Source: a virus
Reading direction: 5' to 3' (one strand)
Virus record (IMG/VR): IMGVR_UViG_3300037278_000728
Span: 16,397-80,396 of that record
DNA length: 64,000 nucleotides
Below, piece after piece: positions 8,988 to 17,782 of the stretch; within the stretch, counting starts at the first letter, position 1; the number at the start of each line of letters is the position of its first letter. The notes under the pieces are model-generated. The model was not told where the DNA came from. It saw only the letters and a list, made by a program, of their open reading frames with translations, and made no database searches. The position numbers and the translations under genes were made by a program.

Positions 8988-10639
8988 AACGAAAATTCGT
9001 TGATACCATCGAATCCGATGAATGGGAGATTGAAACGGATTCCGGGTGGGAACCTATATCTGTTATTAATAAAACTGTTCCTTATGAAAAATGGCATCTT
9101 GAATTAGAAAATACCGCATTGGATGCTGCCGATACACATATTGTTTTCGATGAAAATATGAATGAAATATTTTTAAAAGATATACAAAATAATCAATTAA
9201 TTCAAACAAAATTTGGCCTGCAAAAAACTAAAAACATATTTTCATGCAATGAATCCGAAAATATGTTTGATATTACTGTGGATAGTCAAAATCATAGATT
9301 TTATTCCAACGATATTCTTAGTCATAATACAGTCACTGCTGCTGGATATTTATTGTGGTGCGCAATGTTTATAAGTGACCAGACAATTCTTATTGCAGCC
9401 CATAAATTTACCGGCGCTTCAGAAATTATGTCACGTATAAAATTTGGATATGAAAATATGCCCGATTTTATACGTGCCGGAATAACGGAATATAATAAGC
9501 AGAGTATTGTATTTGATAATGGCTCAAAAATTGCTTCACAAACAACAACTGAAACAACTGGTCGAGGTATGAGCATAAACATCTTATACCTTGATGAGCT
9601 CGCGTTTGTTAAAAGACAGCAAGTTGCTAGAGAAATGTGGACATCTTGCAGTCTTACCTTAGCGGCTACTGGTGGTAAGGCTATTATTACTTCAACACCG
9701 AATAACTCTGATGATTTATTTGCGGAAACATGGAATGCGGCAAATAAAACTGAAGATGAATTGGGTAATACTTTACCTAATGGAGTAGGAATAAATGGAT
9801 TCAAAGCATTCAGGGCATATTGGTATGAGCATCCTGAGAGGGATGATGCCTGGGCAGCAATGTGGCGAGAGAAAATCGGCAATGAACGATTTGAACGCGA
9901 AATTCTGTGCCGCTTCGTTACCTATGAAGAAACACTAGTTTCACCAATTAAATTAAGTGAATTGACTGGTGTAGATCCAATCGAACATATGGGGCAAATT
10001 AGATGGTATACGACTCCAGAAAAAAATAGAACATATCTTGTTGCATTGGATCCGAGTTTTGGCACTGGAGGAGATCCGGCGGCTATTCAAATATTAGATG
10101 CAATTTCAAAGATACAATGCGGAGAATGGTGTCATAATAAAACTCCCATTGAAGGCCAAGTAAAAATTTTGACAGAAATTACAACCTATCTCACCGAGAT
10201 AGCTGGAATTAATAATGTATTTTATTCTGTTGAAAATAATTCTGTGGGTGAAGCGACATTAGTGACTATCCGTGATATTGGAGAGGAAAATATTCCAGGC
10301 ATATTTTTATCCGAGCCAATGAAATTGGGGCAAGCAGCAAAATTTAGGAAAGGATTCTGTACAACCGGCTCAAGTAAAAGAACAGCTTGCTCAAAATTAA
10401 AACAACTAATCGAATCAGATAAATTAACGGTAAAAAGTAAAAAATTGCTTTCAGAACTAAAAACATTTATTAGTATGGGTAATTCATATGAGGCAAAAAT
10501 AGGCGAAACAGATGATTTAGTTACCGCAATGTTGACTATTGTTCGTATGTTAGATTCTATAAAAAATTATATTCCTGGATTGGATGATGATCTTAGAGAG
10601 ATTGAAATGCCTCTACCATTTTTTGTTGATCTATATTAA
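8963..10639 (+). CDS. terL: Split-intein C-half fused to large terminase C-terminal part
   Basis: 558 residues. Residues 1-122 are intein: a block B-like segment (ADTHIVFDENM), an F-like block (FDITVDSQNHRFYSNDI) and the terminal HN of block G at 9323-9328. Residue 123 is the Thr (+1) that follows the P-loop Lys of the upstream fragment. The rest is terminase: TVTAAGYLLW, Walker B ILYLDELAFV (~residue 207), coupling motif TSTPNN, and an RNase H-like nuclease domain beginning LVALDPSFGTGGDPAAI. The intein is cut between blocks A and B, so this C-half is longer than the usual ~35-45 residues, as in AceL-TerL-type inteins. Confidence 0.85.
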   Translation: MSNFSEQIERKFVDTIESDEWEIETDSGWEPISVINKTVPYEKWHLELENTALDAADTHIVFDENMNEIFLKDIQNNQLIQTKFGLQKTKNIFSCNESENMFDITVDSQNHRFYSNDILSHNTVTAAGYLLWCAMFISDQTILIAAHKFTGASEIMSRIKFGYENMPDFIRAGITEYNKQSIVFDNGSKIASQTTTETTGRGMSINILYLDELAFVKRQQVAREMWTSCSLTLAATGGKAIITSTPNNSDDLFAETWNAANKTEDELGNTLPNGVGINGFKAFRAYWYEHPERDDAWAAMWREKIGNERFEREILCRFVTYEETLVSPIKLSELTGVDPIEHMGQIRWYTTPEKNRTYLVALDPSFGTGGDPAAIQILDAISKIQCGEWCHNKTPIEGQVKILTEITTYLTEIAGINNVFYSVENNSVGEATLVTIRDIGEENIPGIFLSEPMKLGQAAKFRKGFCTTGSSKRTACSKLKQLIESDKLTVKSKKLLSELKTFISMGNSYEAKIGETDDLVTAMLTIVRMLDSIKNYIPGLDDDLREIEMPLPFFVDLY

Positions 10640-10648
10640 TAGTTTTCG

Positions 10649-10656
10649 TATAAATA
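10649..10656 (+). promoter_or_regulatory. T4-type late promoter box
   Basis: TATAAATA, 15 bases before the ATG at 10672. A short Shine-Dalgarno (AGAGGG) lies between them. This is the canonical sequence read by the gp55-type sigma factor in T4-like phages; activity here is inferred. Confidence 0.6.
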
Positions 10657-10671
10657 TAACAGAGGGTTACC

Positions 10672-12093
10672 ATGCCAAAAGTTATAGATAATGTATCAAC
10701 CAATTTGTATGACTTTTTAAAGTCGCGATTTGAGCTAGGAGAAAGTGTAGATGAGAATGGTGTATCTACTTTAGATCCATCAAAGATGATGTGTTTTACC
10801 TTTGATTATGTAGATAAGCACGGAGAGGATGTTGGATGTGTGGTAATTTCGCTCTTAGAAGATCAAGATAGTGCTAATTCTATCAAAATTTATTTTGGCG
10901 ACGAACTTGCAAATGTTGAATCAGAAACCCAGAAGGAATGGATGAAATTTCTTGGTGAGATTCGATTATTTGCAAAAATGCACATGCTAGGATTTGATGT
11001 TAGAAATATTAATAAGTCAACTATTACTCGAAGAGATATAGCGCCAATGTTTGAGAGCACATTTGGACCAATCGATGGCACGGTTAGAACTAGCAAACAA
11101 CCATTAGAAAATATGCAGATTATTATTAAGCATACCGATAGAGTTGATCCAAAGGTTAAGAATAGTCGTTCACGTAAAATCCAGAAAATTTATCTTTCGA
11201 GTGCAGCCGGTGAAAAATTTTTGCTACCTTTTAAGAGCTTAATGGCTGCAAGAGCAATGGCTCGGCATATTTTTAATGGTGGCACACCGTATGATACGAT
11301 TGGATCCAATATTTGTCATATGGTAGCGGAAATGGCCGCATTAGCTTCTTTTGTACGACATATGAGTTCAAGAATTGACACGCCGGAAGCAATTAATGCT
11401 CTTAATTCTGCAAAAGAACGATGCACAGAAATTAAGCATCAGTTGGGCAGACTTAGCTCGCAAGGTGGATATACAAAGATTACACCAGAACTCGAGTCTG
11501 CATCTGTAGATTTTGACGATGATACTGATACAGATTTTTTTGGTGAAGAGTTAGACGACAAAAATAAATCTGCGCTGCCGTATGTTATGAGAGCTTATCA
11601 TAATAAATCTAAACTCCCGGAAGAAGGCGAGTTTGAGCAATGGGCAAATAATAAACAGATCGCGGAATCTGTTCCTTTTCATAGTAAATTGATTAAATGG
11701 GCCGAATCAAATAAAATTTTCCCTAACTTAGAGCAGGCGATTATTCAGGTAAAACAGCCAAAGTTATATACAGAGTTGCAGCGACTGCGAACTGGCCGTG
11801 CCACTTCAAATTTAGTGCATGAAAAGAAAAAAGAGATTTTAAAAGCAATGACCTTAACAGAAGCAGATGAGCCAGCCGCGGCTGGCTGTGCTAGTCCGTT
11901 TACCACGCCGGATTTAAAAAGAGTTAAGGAATTTCACAGTAAAAAAGAATTAGATAAATTAAAGACAACTAATGGTGAAGCGAGTCCTTTTTCATTGTTA
12001 TCAAAATCAGAAGAATTAGATGATGAAAATTTAGTTGAAAGTGAAATGCGAGATATCGTACGACTTTCGGGCTCGGCACATGGAACTCGCTGA
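10672..12093 (+). CDS. Conserved T4-like phage protein of unknown function (473 aa)
   Basis: 473 residues behind a late promoter box and an AGAGGG site. The N-terminal third is alpha/beta. The middle contains EKFLLPFKSLMAARAMARHIFNGG split as LLPFKSLMAARAMARH and IFNGGTPYDTIGSNICHM, a helical block I recall from conserved hypotheticals of large myoviruses. An acidic linker (DFDDDTDTDFF) precedes a helical C terminus. There is no signal peptide, membrane segment or catalytic motif. Late expression next to terL suggests a virion or assembly protein. Confidence 0.6.
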   Translation: MPKVIDNVSTNLYDFLKSRFELGESVDENGVSTLDPSKMMCFTFDYVDKHGEDVGCVVISLLEDQDSANSIKIYFGDELANVESETQKEWMKFLGEIRLFAKMHMLGFDVRNINKSTITRRDIAPMFESTFGPIDGTVRTSKQPLENMQIIIKHTDRVDPKVKNSRSRKIQKIYLSSAAGEKFLLPFKSLMAARAMARHIFNGGTPYDTIGSNICHMVAEMAALASFVRHMSSRIDTPEAINALNSAKERCTEIKHQLGRLSSQGGYTKITPELESASVDFDDDTDTDFFGEELDDKNKSALPYVMRAYHNKSKLPEEGEFEQWANNKQIAESVPFHSKLIKWAESNKIFPNLEQAIIQVKQPKLYTELQRLRTGRATSNLVHEKKKEILKAMTLTEADEPAAAGCASPFTTPDLKRVKEFHSKKELDKLKTTNGEASPFSLLSKSEELDDENLVESEMRDIVRLSGSAHGTR

Positions 12094-12298
12094 CGATGTT
12101 CAACAATATTGGAAAACAATGCGGCCTCGATTACAACAAATGATAACCGAGGTCGTAAAAAATAGAGCCTCACTCCAGAAGAAAATAAACTATTTAGATC
12201 ATTATATGCGGCATGCCTCATATCCTAATAAAGAAAAAGCAATGAATCATATAGATGCTCTGATACAAGATGTTATTAATAATAAAAATAATAATTGA
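12080..12298 (+). CDS. Small helical phage protein
   Basis: 72 residues from ATG 12080 (MELADDVQQYWKTMRPRL..); a TTG at 12035 in the same frame is possible but would overlap the preceding gene more. Helical and basic with no recognised motif. It begins 14 bases before the previous stop, so it may be translationally coupled; its Shine-Dalgarno is weak. Confidence 0.5.
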   Translation: MELADDVQQYWKTMRPRLQQMITEVVKNRASLQKKINYLDHYMRHASYPNKEKAMNHIDALIQDVINNKNNN

Positions 12299-12307
12299 AG
12301 ATTTTTC

Positions 12308-12336
12308 TTGCTTTATGATAAATAGTTGTGTATCAT
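12308..12336 (+). promoter_or_regulatory. Sigma70-like promoter before gene 32, with overlapping late box
   Basis: TTGCTT (12308-12313), 17-base spacer, TATCAT (12331-12336). A GATAAATA late-type box (12317-12324) lies within the spacer. Two overlapping promoter classes would allow early and late expression of the ssDNA-binding protein, as for T4 gene 32. Confidence 0.55.
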
Positions 12337-12357
12337 ATAAAGAGTAACACAAATGGT

Positions 12358-12397
12358 AACTGTACTATTAAACATGGAACTGTAATATTAAACATGG
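12358..12397 (+). promoter_or_regulatory. Tandem 20-bp repeat in gene 32 leader, possible autogenous operator
   Basis: Two adjacent copies of AACTGTACTATTAAACATGG / AACTGTAATATTAAACATGG (19/20 identical) lie 18 bases before the gene 32 start, just ahead of the AAGGAG site. Each has an ATTAAA core. In T4, gp32 represses its own translation by binding an unstructured leader with UUAAA-type repeats next to the ribosome-binding site. The same role is inferred here. Confidence 0.5.
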
Positions 12398-12415
12398 AAT
12401 ACAAGGAGAACTAAC

Positions 12416-13399
12416 ATGGGTAACGCACTCGCTGAAATCAGGGCTCGTCTAGCAGCCGCTGAAAAAACCAAAACATTTACAAGTGATAATGCATTTTTTC
12501 CGTTTTGGAATGGAAAACCTGATAGCACCTCAACCGTACGATTTCTTCCTGATGGTGATACCACTAATCCCTTCTTTTGGGTAGAAAAACTTCAGATTAA
12601 GCTCCCATTTTTGGGTATTAAAGGTGGAGATTCAAAGCCAGTTACAGTAAGTGTACCTTGCGTTGAAATGTTCCCGAAGTCCGAATATCCGCAAGGCTGC
12701 CCTATACTAGCCCAAGTTCGAGCATGGTATAAGGATCCTAGCATGAAGGAAACAGCCAATAAGTATTGGAAGAAGCCATCTTATCTTATGCAGGGATTTG
12801 TTCGAGAGAATGCCGTTCCAGATGATAAGGCTCCGGAGAATCCAATCCGTAAGTTTTCACTTAACAAGCAACTTATCAATTTAGTAAAGGCTGGCCTTAG
12901 GGATGTCGATATGGAAAATATTCCCAGTGATTATGAAAAGGGAACTGATTTCCGTATCGCTAAGACGCAAAAGAGCCAATATGCAGATTATGGTACAAGT
13001 TCTTATGCACGACGTGAATCTGCACTTACACAGACTGAATTAGATGCAATTGAGCAATATAAGTTGAGTAACTTGTCTGAGTTACTTGGCAAGAAGCCCA
13101 CCGACATTGACCTTAAGGTTATTGTTGAGATGTTCGAAGCATCAGTTGATGGAGAAGAATATGATCCTGAACGTTGGGGTAAGTTTTATCGTCCATCAGG
13201 CATGAAGTTTGATAAGGGCGACGAGTCAACCGTATCTACTTCTCTTACCGAGCAGCTTCCTGCTGCCAAGGTTTCAGAAGTAACACACGAAGAAGCGACA
13301 AGTTCTTCACCGGTTAAAACGGTTCCTGCTCCGGCTAGCAATCGTCCATCTGCTGAAGATATTTTAGCAAAGATTAAGGCTCGCGGCCAGGCAAAGTAA
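12416..13399 (+). CDS. 32: Single-stranded DNA-binding protein, T4 gp32-like
   Basis: 327 residues (T4 gp32: 301). The pattern FFPFWNGKPDSTSTVRFLPDG near the N terminus, read as FFPFWNGKP then STVRFLPDGD, and the central FRIAKTQK are typical of gp32 proteins. The core is an OB-fold for ssDNA; the last ~70 residues are acidic/Ala-rich and end in SAEDILAKIKARG, the flexible tail that recruits replication and recombination partners. The T4-type zinc site is not obvious. Strong AAGGAG site 8 bases before ATG; codons look more host-optimised than in neighbours, fitting high expression. uvsX follows. Confidence 0.85.
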   Translation: MGNALAEIRARLAAAEKTKTFTSDNAFFPFWNGKPDSTSTVRFLPDGDTTNPFFWVEKLQIKLPFLGIKGGDSKPVTVSVPCVEMFPKSEYPQGCPILAQVRAWYKDPSMKETANKYWKKPSYLMQGFVRENAVPDDKAPENPIRKFSLNKQLINLVKAGLRDVDMENIPSDYEKGTDFRIAKTQKSQYADYGTSSYARRESALTQTELDAIEQYKLSNLSELLGKKPTDIDLKVIVEMFEASVDGEEYDPERWGKFYRPSGMKFDKGDESTVSTSLTEQLPAAKVSEVTHEEATSSSPVKTVPAPASNRPSAEDILAKIKARGQAK

Positions 13400-13413
13400 T
13401 AATCCTTTCTAAC

Positions 13414-13441
13414 ATGAGGCCAGTTTAATACTTGGCCTCAT
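13414..13441 (+). terminator. Stem-loop between gene 32 and uvsX
   Basis: Perfect 9-bp stem ATGAGGCCA / TGGCCTCAT with a 10-base loop, 14 bases after the gene 32 stop. It lacks a clear U-run, so partial termination or 3'-end stabilisation of gene 32 mRNA is more likely than full termination. Confidence 0.55.
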
Positions 13442-13477
13442 CCCCATTAACAATTTAAAATAAAAGGAGTATTACTT

Positions 13478-14557
13478 ATGGGTAAGCCTTTCGATGTAGC
13501 AAAATTTAGACGTGGAATCACTAAATCAATTCCTGGAATGTCTGTAGGATTTCGCGATCCAAAAACTTGGATTTCAACCGGTAACTATTGTCTTAATTAT
13601 TTAATTTCCGGAAGTTTTACTGCCGGGGTACCTTTAGGTAAGGTTTCTATTTTGGCTGGTTCACCGGGTGCGGGAAAATCTTTAGTAGCATCCGGAAGTA
13701 TCATTAAAAATGCGCAGGCCCAAGGAATTTATGTAATTTTAGTAGATTCGGAAAATGCGCTCGATGAGGCGTGGCTACAAGCTATTGGTGTAGATACCAG
13801 TGACGAGAAACTATTAAAACTTAACATGGCAATGATTAATGATGTTGCCAAAATGATTAATGATTTTGTTCAGCAATATCGGGATATTCCAATTGAGGAT
13901 CGTCCAAAAGTATTGTTCGTTATCGACAGTCTTGGTATGCTTTTAACACCTACAATGATTGACCAGTTTGCCGCTGGCGAGTTAAAAGGCGATATGGGTA
14001 TTAAGGCAAAACAGTTAAAGGCACTTATTATTAATTGTGTTAACATGTTCGGGGATTTAGAAATTGGCATGATAGCAACCAATCATACTTATTCTTCGCA
14101 AGATAAATATACAGACGATATTATTTCCGGCGGAAGCGGCCCCCTTTTCGCCGCAAGTATTGTTGTTTCAATGAATCCTCTTAAATTAAAAGAAAATGAA
14201 GACGGTGTAAAAGGGTCCGACGTATTGGGTATTCGATCAAAATGTAAAATTTTGAAAACTCGTTATAATAAGCCGTTCGAAGCCGTAGAAGTGGTAATCC
14301 CTTGGACAACTGGAATAGATCCCTATTCGGGATTGTTTGATTTATTTGAAAAGCAAAAGTTGATTGCTAAGGAAGGAAATAGATATGTGTATGCCGATTT
14401 ATCTGGCATTGAACATAAGCATTGGCGTAAGGAATATCTAACTAACTCGGATGGTATTTTGGATCTCATTATGAAAGAATTCGATTCTGATCGTACTACT
14501 AACCTATTATTAGAGGGAACCGAAGATAATGAAATCGTGGATAATACAAACAATTAA
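13478..14557 (+). CDS. uvsX: UvsX, RecA-like recombinase
   Basis: 359 residues. Walker A GSPGAGKS at residues 61-68, Walker B VLFVIDSLG at ~148-156, and a RecA-fold core (ILVDSENALDEAWLQ; IATNHTYSSQD; DIISGGSGPLFAAS). It forms filaments on ssDNA with UvsY and gp32 for recombination-dependent replication and repair. AAAGGAG precedes the ATG. The 3' end is overlapped by a homing endonuclease gene starting 29 bases before the stop. Confidence 0.9.
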   Translation: MGKPFDVAKFRRGITKSIPGMSVGFRDPKTWISTGNYCLNYLISGSFTAGVPLGKVSILAGSPGAGKSLVASGSIIKNAQAQGIYVILVDSENALDEAWLQAIGVDTSDEKLLKLNMAMINDVAKMINDFVQQYRDIPIEDRPKVLFVIDSLGMLLTPTMIDQFAAGELKGDMGIKAKQLKALIINCVNMFGDLEIGMIATNHTYSSQDKYTDDIISGGSGPLFAASIVVSMNPLKLKENEDGVKGSDVLGIRSKCKILKTRYNKPFEAVEVVIPWTTGIDPYSGLFDLFEKQKLIAKEGNRYVYADLSGIEHKHWRKEYLTNSDGILDLIMKEFDSDRTTNLLLEGTEDNEIVDNTNN

Positions 14558-16667
14558 ACAACATGCTAACCATGCGGTTGCATTGATTTCTAAAAATGTA
14601 GCTGCATGGGAATGGGTGTTGCTTAATTGTGATGAAAATGCTATAACAAATAAAGAAAAAATTTATACTGCAATTACTAAAGAACAAATTCTTTGCCCTT
14701 GCGGCTCCGGTAAGCATCGTTATATTTCTGGGTGGAATCATATATTCTTTTGTGATAAGGGCTGTAGAGCCGCTCAGGCAAGTAAAACAGAAACTAACTT
14801 GAAAAAATATGGAGTTGCACATCCTAGCAAACTATCTAGCACAACCGAGAAGAGGCGCCGAACTACTATTCAAAGATACGGAGTGGATAATCCGTTTAAA
14901 TCAGCGGAAATAAAAGAAAAAATTAAAGAAACAAATCTCGAAAAATATGGCGTTGAATTTATCACGCAAGCCTCGGCCATTAAAGATAAAATTAAAGAAA
15001 CCAATTTAGAAAGATTCGGCGTCGAGCATCCGATGCAGAATGAAGAATACCGGAATATGGTTCGCCAGTCAAATCTTGAAAAATTTGGGTTTGAATTTCC
15101 TACACAACGGCCGGAAATTAAGAAAAAAATTTGTGATACTAATTTATTTCGTTTTGGAGTAGAATATCCTACACAATCACCACAAATACTTAATAAAATT
15201 AAGAAAACAAATATAGAAAGATATGGCGTGGATAACCCGTTTAAATCAACGGAAATAAAAGAAAAAATTAAAGAAACAAATTTCGAAAAATACGGCGAAG
15301 AATATGCAGCTCAATCGGAAGAAATAAAAAATAAAACAAAAGAAACTAATATTAAAAAATACGGTGTTGAAAATGTTGGCCAAGTAAAAGAATTTCGAGA
15401 TAAAAGTAAGAAAACAAATCTCGAAAAATATGGCGTGGATAATCCTTTATTATCGATAGAAATTCAAAATCGAATTCACGCAACCAATGTAGAAAAATAT
15501 GGGGGAATATCGCCCGCGTCTTCTGCTACTGTTCGGCAAAAGATGAAAGATACGATGCTTCGAAAATATGGTGTTCCTTTTGCACTGCAAAAACATTACT
15601 CTGCGTATGCCTTAGAAATTTTAAATGATAAAGAAAAATTCTCGGATTTATTCAAAATTTATAGTCTTCCAGAAATTATTAATAAATTGGGAGTATCCGA
15701 AACAACTATATATGTAACACACAATAAATACGGTTTAAATTATATTTCTTCGAAATCAAGTTGCTATGAGCACGAAATTAATAATTGGCTTTCTACATTT
15801 ATTGAAGCAGAAATTAAGATGCACGATCGGACAATATGCGCTCCGAAAGAAATAGATATTTTAATTCCTTCGAAAAATTTTGCAATTGAATTTAACGGGA
15901 ATTATTGGCATAGTGAATATGCCGGCAATAAATCACACTCATACCATTACGATAAATTCAAGAAATGTGCCGAACAGAATATTCAACTGCTTTCAATTTT
16001 CGAAGATGAATGGTGCAAAAAACCGGACATTTGCAAATCGATTATTAAAAATTCATTGGGTTATGGGACCAGAATTTATGCAAGAAAATGCAGTATTGAA
16101 AAAATTGATAACATTGATTTAAAGGAGTTCCTTGATAATAATCATCTCCAGGGGTGGGTTAGTGGAAATAGCGCATTCGTGATGAAATATAATAATGAAA
16201 TTGTTGCCGCCATGACTTTTGGCAGACCACGATACAATAAAACTTCTGAATGGGAATTATTGAGATTGGTATTTAAGAATGATACAATTATTATTGGCGG
16301 AGTTGAAAAATTATGGAAATTTATGCTCTCTGAGTTACAGCCAAAGTCGATTATAAGTTATTGTGACAGACGCTGGTTCACCGGTAAAGTATATGCGAAA
16401 TTGGGTTTTAATAAGATATCTAATGGTAAACCTATCTATTGGTATACAGATTATTTAACCAGATGGCATCGTAGTAAATTCACTAAAAAGAAGCTGCTTA
16501 AATTAAGTGCAGATCCAAAATTAAATCCTCTAAACGAAGACTGGTCGATTTATACCGAATCTCAAATAACAAAAAATATACTTAATCTAGATAGAATTTG
16601 GGATTGCGGGCAAGATAGCTGGCTGTGGACATCTAAAGAAAAACAGAAAGGAGAACTTATTGACTAA
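14529..16667 (+). CDS. Hef-type homing endonuclease with 12 tandem KYGV repeats and Vsr-like nuclease domain
   Basis: 712 residues starting inside the end of uvsX. A cysteine cluster (CPCGSGKHRY..CDKGCRAAQ, ~residues 55-80) is followed by 12 imperfect 23-residue repeats of the type TNLEKYGVDNPFKSxEIKEK (residues ~85-360), probably DNA-binding. A Vsr/EDxHD-like nuclease domain follows (EIDILIPSKNFAIEFNGNYW, HYDKFKKCAEQN, IFEDEWCKK, ~440-500), then a C-terminal alpha/beta domain. Free-standing Hef endonucleases of T4-like phages share this plan. It likely targets uvsX-region DNA of related phages. Confidence 0.8.
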   Translation: MKSWIIQTIKQHANHAVALISKNVAAWEWVLLNCDENAITNKEKIYTAITKEQILCPCGSGKHRYISGWNHIFFCDKGCRAAQASKTETNLKKYGVAHPSKLSSTTEKRRRTTIQRYGVDNPFKSAEIKEKIKETNLEKYGVEFITQASAIKDKIKETNLERFGVEHPMQNEEYRNMVRQSNLEKFGFEFPTQRPEIKKKICDTNLFRFGVEYPTQSPQILNKIKKTNIERYGVDNPFKSTEIKEKIKETNFEKYGEEYAAQSEEIKNKTKETNIKKYGVENVGQVKEFRDKSKKTNLEKYGVDNPLLSIEIQNRIHATNVEKYGGISPASSATVRQKMKDTMLRKYGVPFALQKHYSAYALEILNDKEKFSDLFKIYSLPEIINKLGVSETTIYVTHNKYGLNYISSKSSCYEHEINNWLSTFIEAEIKMHDRTICAPKEIDILIPSKNFAIEFNGNYWHSEYAGNKSHSYHYDKFKKCAEQNIQLLSIFEDEWCKKPDICKSIIKNSLGYGTRIYARKCSIEKIDNIDLKEFLDNNHLQGWVSGNSAFVMKYNNEIVAAMTFGRPRYNKTSEWELLRLVFKNDTIIIGGVEKLWKFMLSELQPKSIISYCDRRWFTGKVYAKLGFNKISNGKPIYWYTDYLTRWHRSKFTKKKLLKLSADPKLNPLNEDWSIYTESQITKNILNLDRIWDCGQDSWLWTSKEKQKGELID

Positions 16668-17052
16668 TATACGACAAGAAGTATTTAACATAATTTCTAC
16701 TGAGCGTGACTACCAGGACATTAGATGGCCACGCCCAGCGCATAATCATAGCGTAACAGAATATTTGGTTTACCTAGATCATTATATAAAACATGCTATG
16801 GAATTAGTCAGTACAACTAATGGTGATTATAGTGCATTACCTGATTTGAGAAAAATTGCCGCGCTTGCTGTTGCGGCAATGGAAGAGCATGGAGTTGTCG
16901 AAAGATTAACTGCAAATTCACCCGATTTAACGGCCCTTAAGGATAATCAAATTATTAACGTTATGGATGAAGGGACTACTATCATGCAAATGAATAATTG
17001 GGCAGCAGATTTGCATGATAAGAGTACTGCCTATAATGTAACTAGCAGATAA
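16660..17052 (+). CDS. Conserved phage protein of unknown function
   Basis: 130 residues, TTG start at 16660 with AAAGGAG 9 bases upstream, overlapping the end of the endonuclease gene. Motifs ERDYQDIRW, YLVYLDHYIKHAM and LRKIAALAVAAMEEHG belong to a conserved phage hypothetical family I recall; helical, no enzymatic residues evident. Sits between uvsX and uvsY. Confidence 0.65.
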   Translation: MTNIRQEVFNIISTERDYQDIRWPRPAHNHSVTEYLVYLDHYIKHAMELVSTTNGDYSALPDLRKIAALAVAAMEEHGVVERLTANSPDLTALKDNQIINVMDEGTTIMQMNNWAADLHDKSTAYNVTSR

Positions 17053-17064
17053 TAAAGGATCATT

Positions 17065-17307
17065 ATGACGAAAGAAACGCCTGAATTAATTTCTGAATGT
17101 TGGCAGTTGTTAGTAGAATATATTCCGCGCCGCGATCATACCTCGGCCGCAGAACAATTAGTTAGCTATCTTAATTCTATTTTGGATAAGGATGAATTAC
17201 GAGCCGTAGCCGATTTAGATTCTGATTTGAATGAAGCCTATCAGATTGTTGCAGAAGAGGAAGATGCGGATGATGCCTATTGGGATCCTTCGGAAGATGA
17301 GGAATAG
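17065..17307 (+). CDS. Small acidic phage protein
   Basis: 80 residues with an AAAGGA site. N-terminal helices (ECWQLLVEYIPRRDHTSAAE) and a strongly acidic C terminus (EEEDADDAYWDPSEDEE). The fold pattern recurs in other large phages near recombination genes, from memory; function unknown. Confidence 0.6.
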   Translation: MTKETPELISECWQLLVEYIPRRDHTSAAEQLVSYLNSILDKDELRAVADLDSDLNEAYQIVAEEEDADDAYWDPSEDEE

Positions 17308-17309
17308 TA

Positions 17310-17768
17310 ATGTGGTTTCAAAAAATATCTAAAGACCTAAGTTTTTTAGATGCAATGATGGATTACTACAATAAAGAATTATCCGAAGCTCGAGTTGAGG
17401 TTCAATTAAAAGGCAATGTGGAAAAAAATTTGGCCGCATTGCCTGGAGTAACCGAGTGGCGGTTCACTCAATTACAAGAAATCGAAGCTATATTGGTCTA
17501 TCTTAATATTCAACTAAAACAAATCAAGCAAACTAATTTTAAAAAATATCTCGAAACCTATAATAAAGCGTTAACCTCTCGAGATGCAGAACGCTATGCA
17601 GAAGGCGAAAAAGAGGTTTGTGATTTTGAGGAAGCTATTAATGAAGTTGCTCTAATTCGAAATAAGTATCTTTCTATCATGAAAGGGCTTGAATCTAAGA
17701 GTTATTCTTTAAGTGCGATTGCAAAACTTCGTGCGGCTGGATTAGAAGATATTTCAATTAATGAATGA
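17310..17768 (+). CDS. uvsY: UvsY-like recombination mediator
   Basis: 152 residues (T4 UvsY: 137), helical. The N-terminal part (SFLDAMMDYYNKELSEA, GVTEWRFTQLQEIEAILVYL) and C-terminal part (INEVALIRNKYLSIMKGLES, SLSAIAKLRAAGLED) match the UvsY layout, in which a C-terminal heptamerisation region ends in a short helix. UvsY loads UvsX onto gp32-coated ssDNA. Position 2.7 kb after uvsX in the same operon supports the call, but similarity to T4 itself is low. Confidence 0.7.
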   Translation: MWFQKISKDLSFLDAMMDYYNKELSEARVEVQLKGNVEKNLAALPGVTEWRFTQLQEIEAILVYLNIQLKQIKQTNFKKYLETYNKALTSRDAERYAEGEKEVCDFEEAINEVALIRNKYLSIMKGLESKSYSLSAIAKLRAAGLEDISINE

Positions 17769-17782
17769 AAAAAGAGCATTAG

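Noticed and set aside
9322-9882. 186-residue reverse-strand ORF inside terL
   Set aside because: It is antisense to well-conserved terminase motifs, has no ribosome-binding site or promoter, and its composition mirrors the sense codons.
14780-15600. CRISPR-like or satellite DNA repeats
   Set aside because: The ~69-base periodicity is coding: degenerate 23-residue protein repeats in frame within the Hef-type endonuclease, with no spacers.
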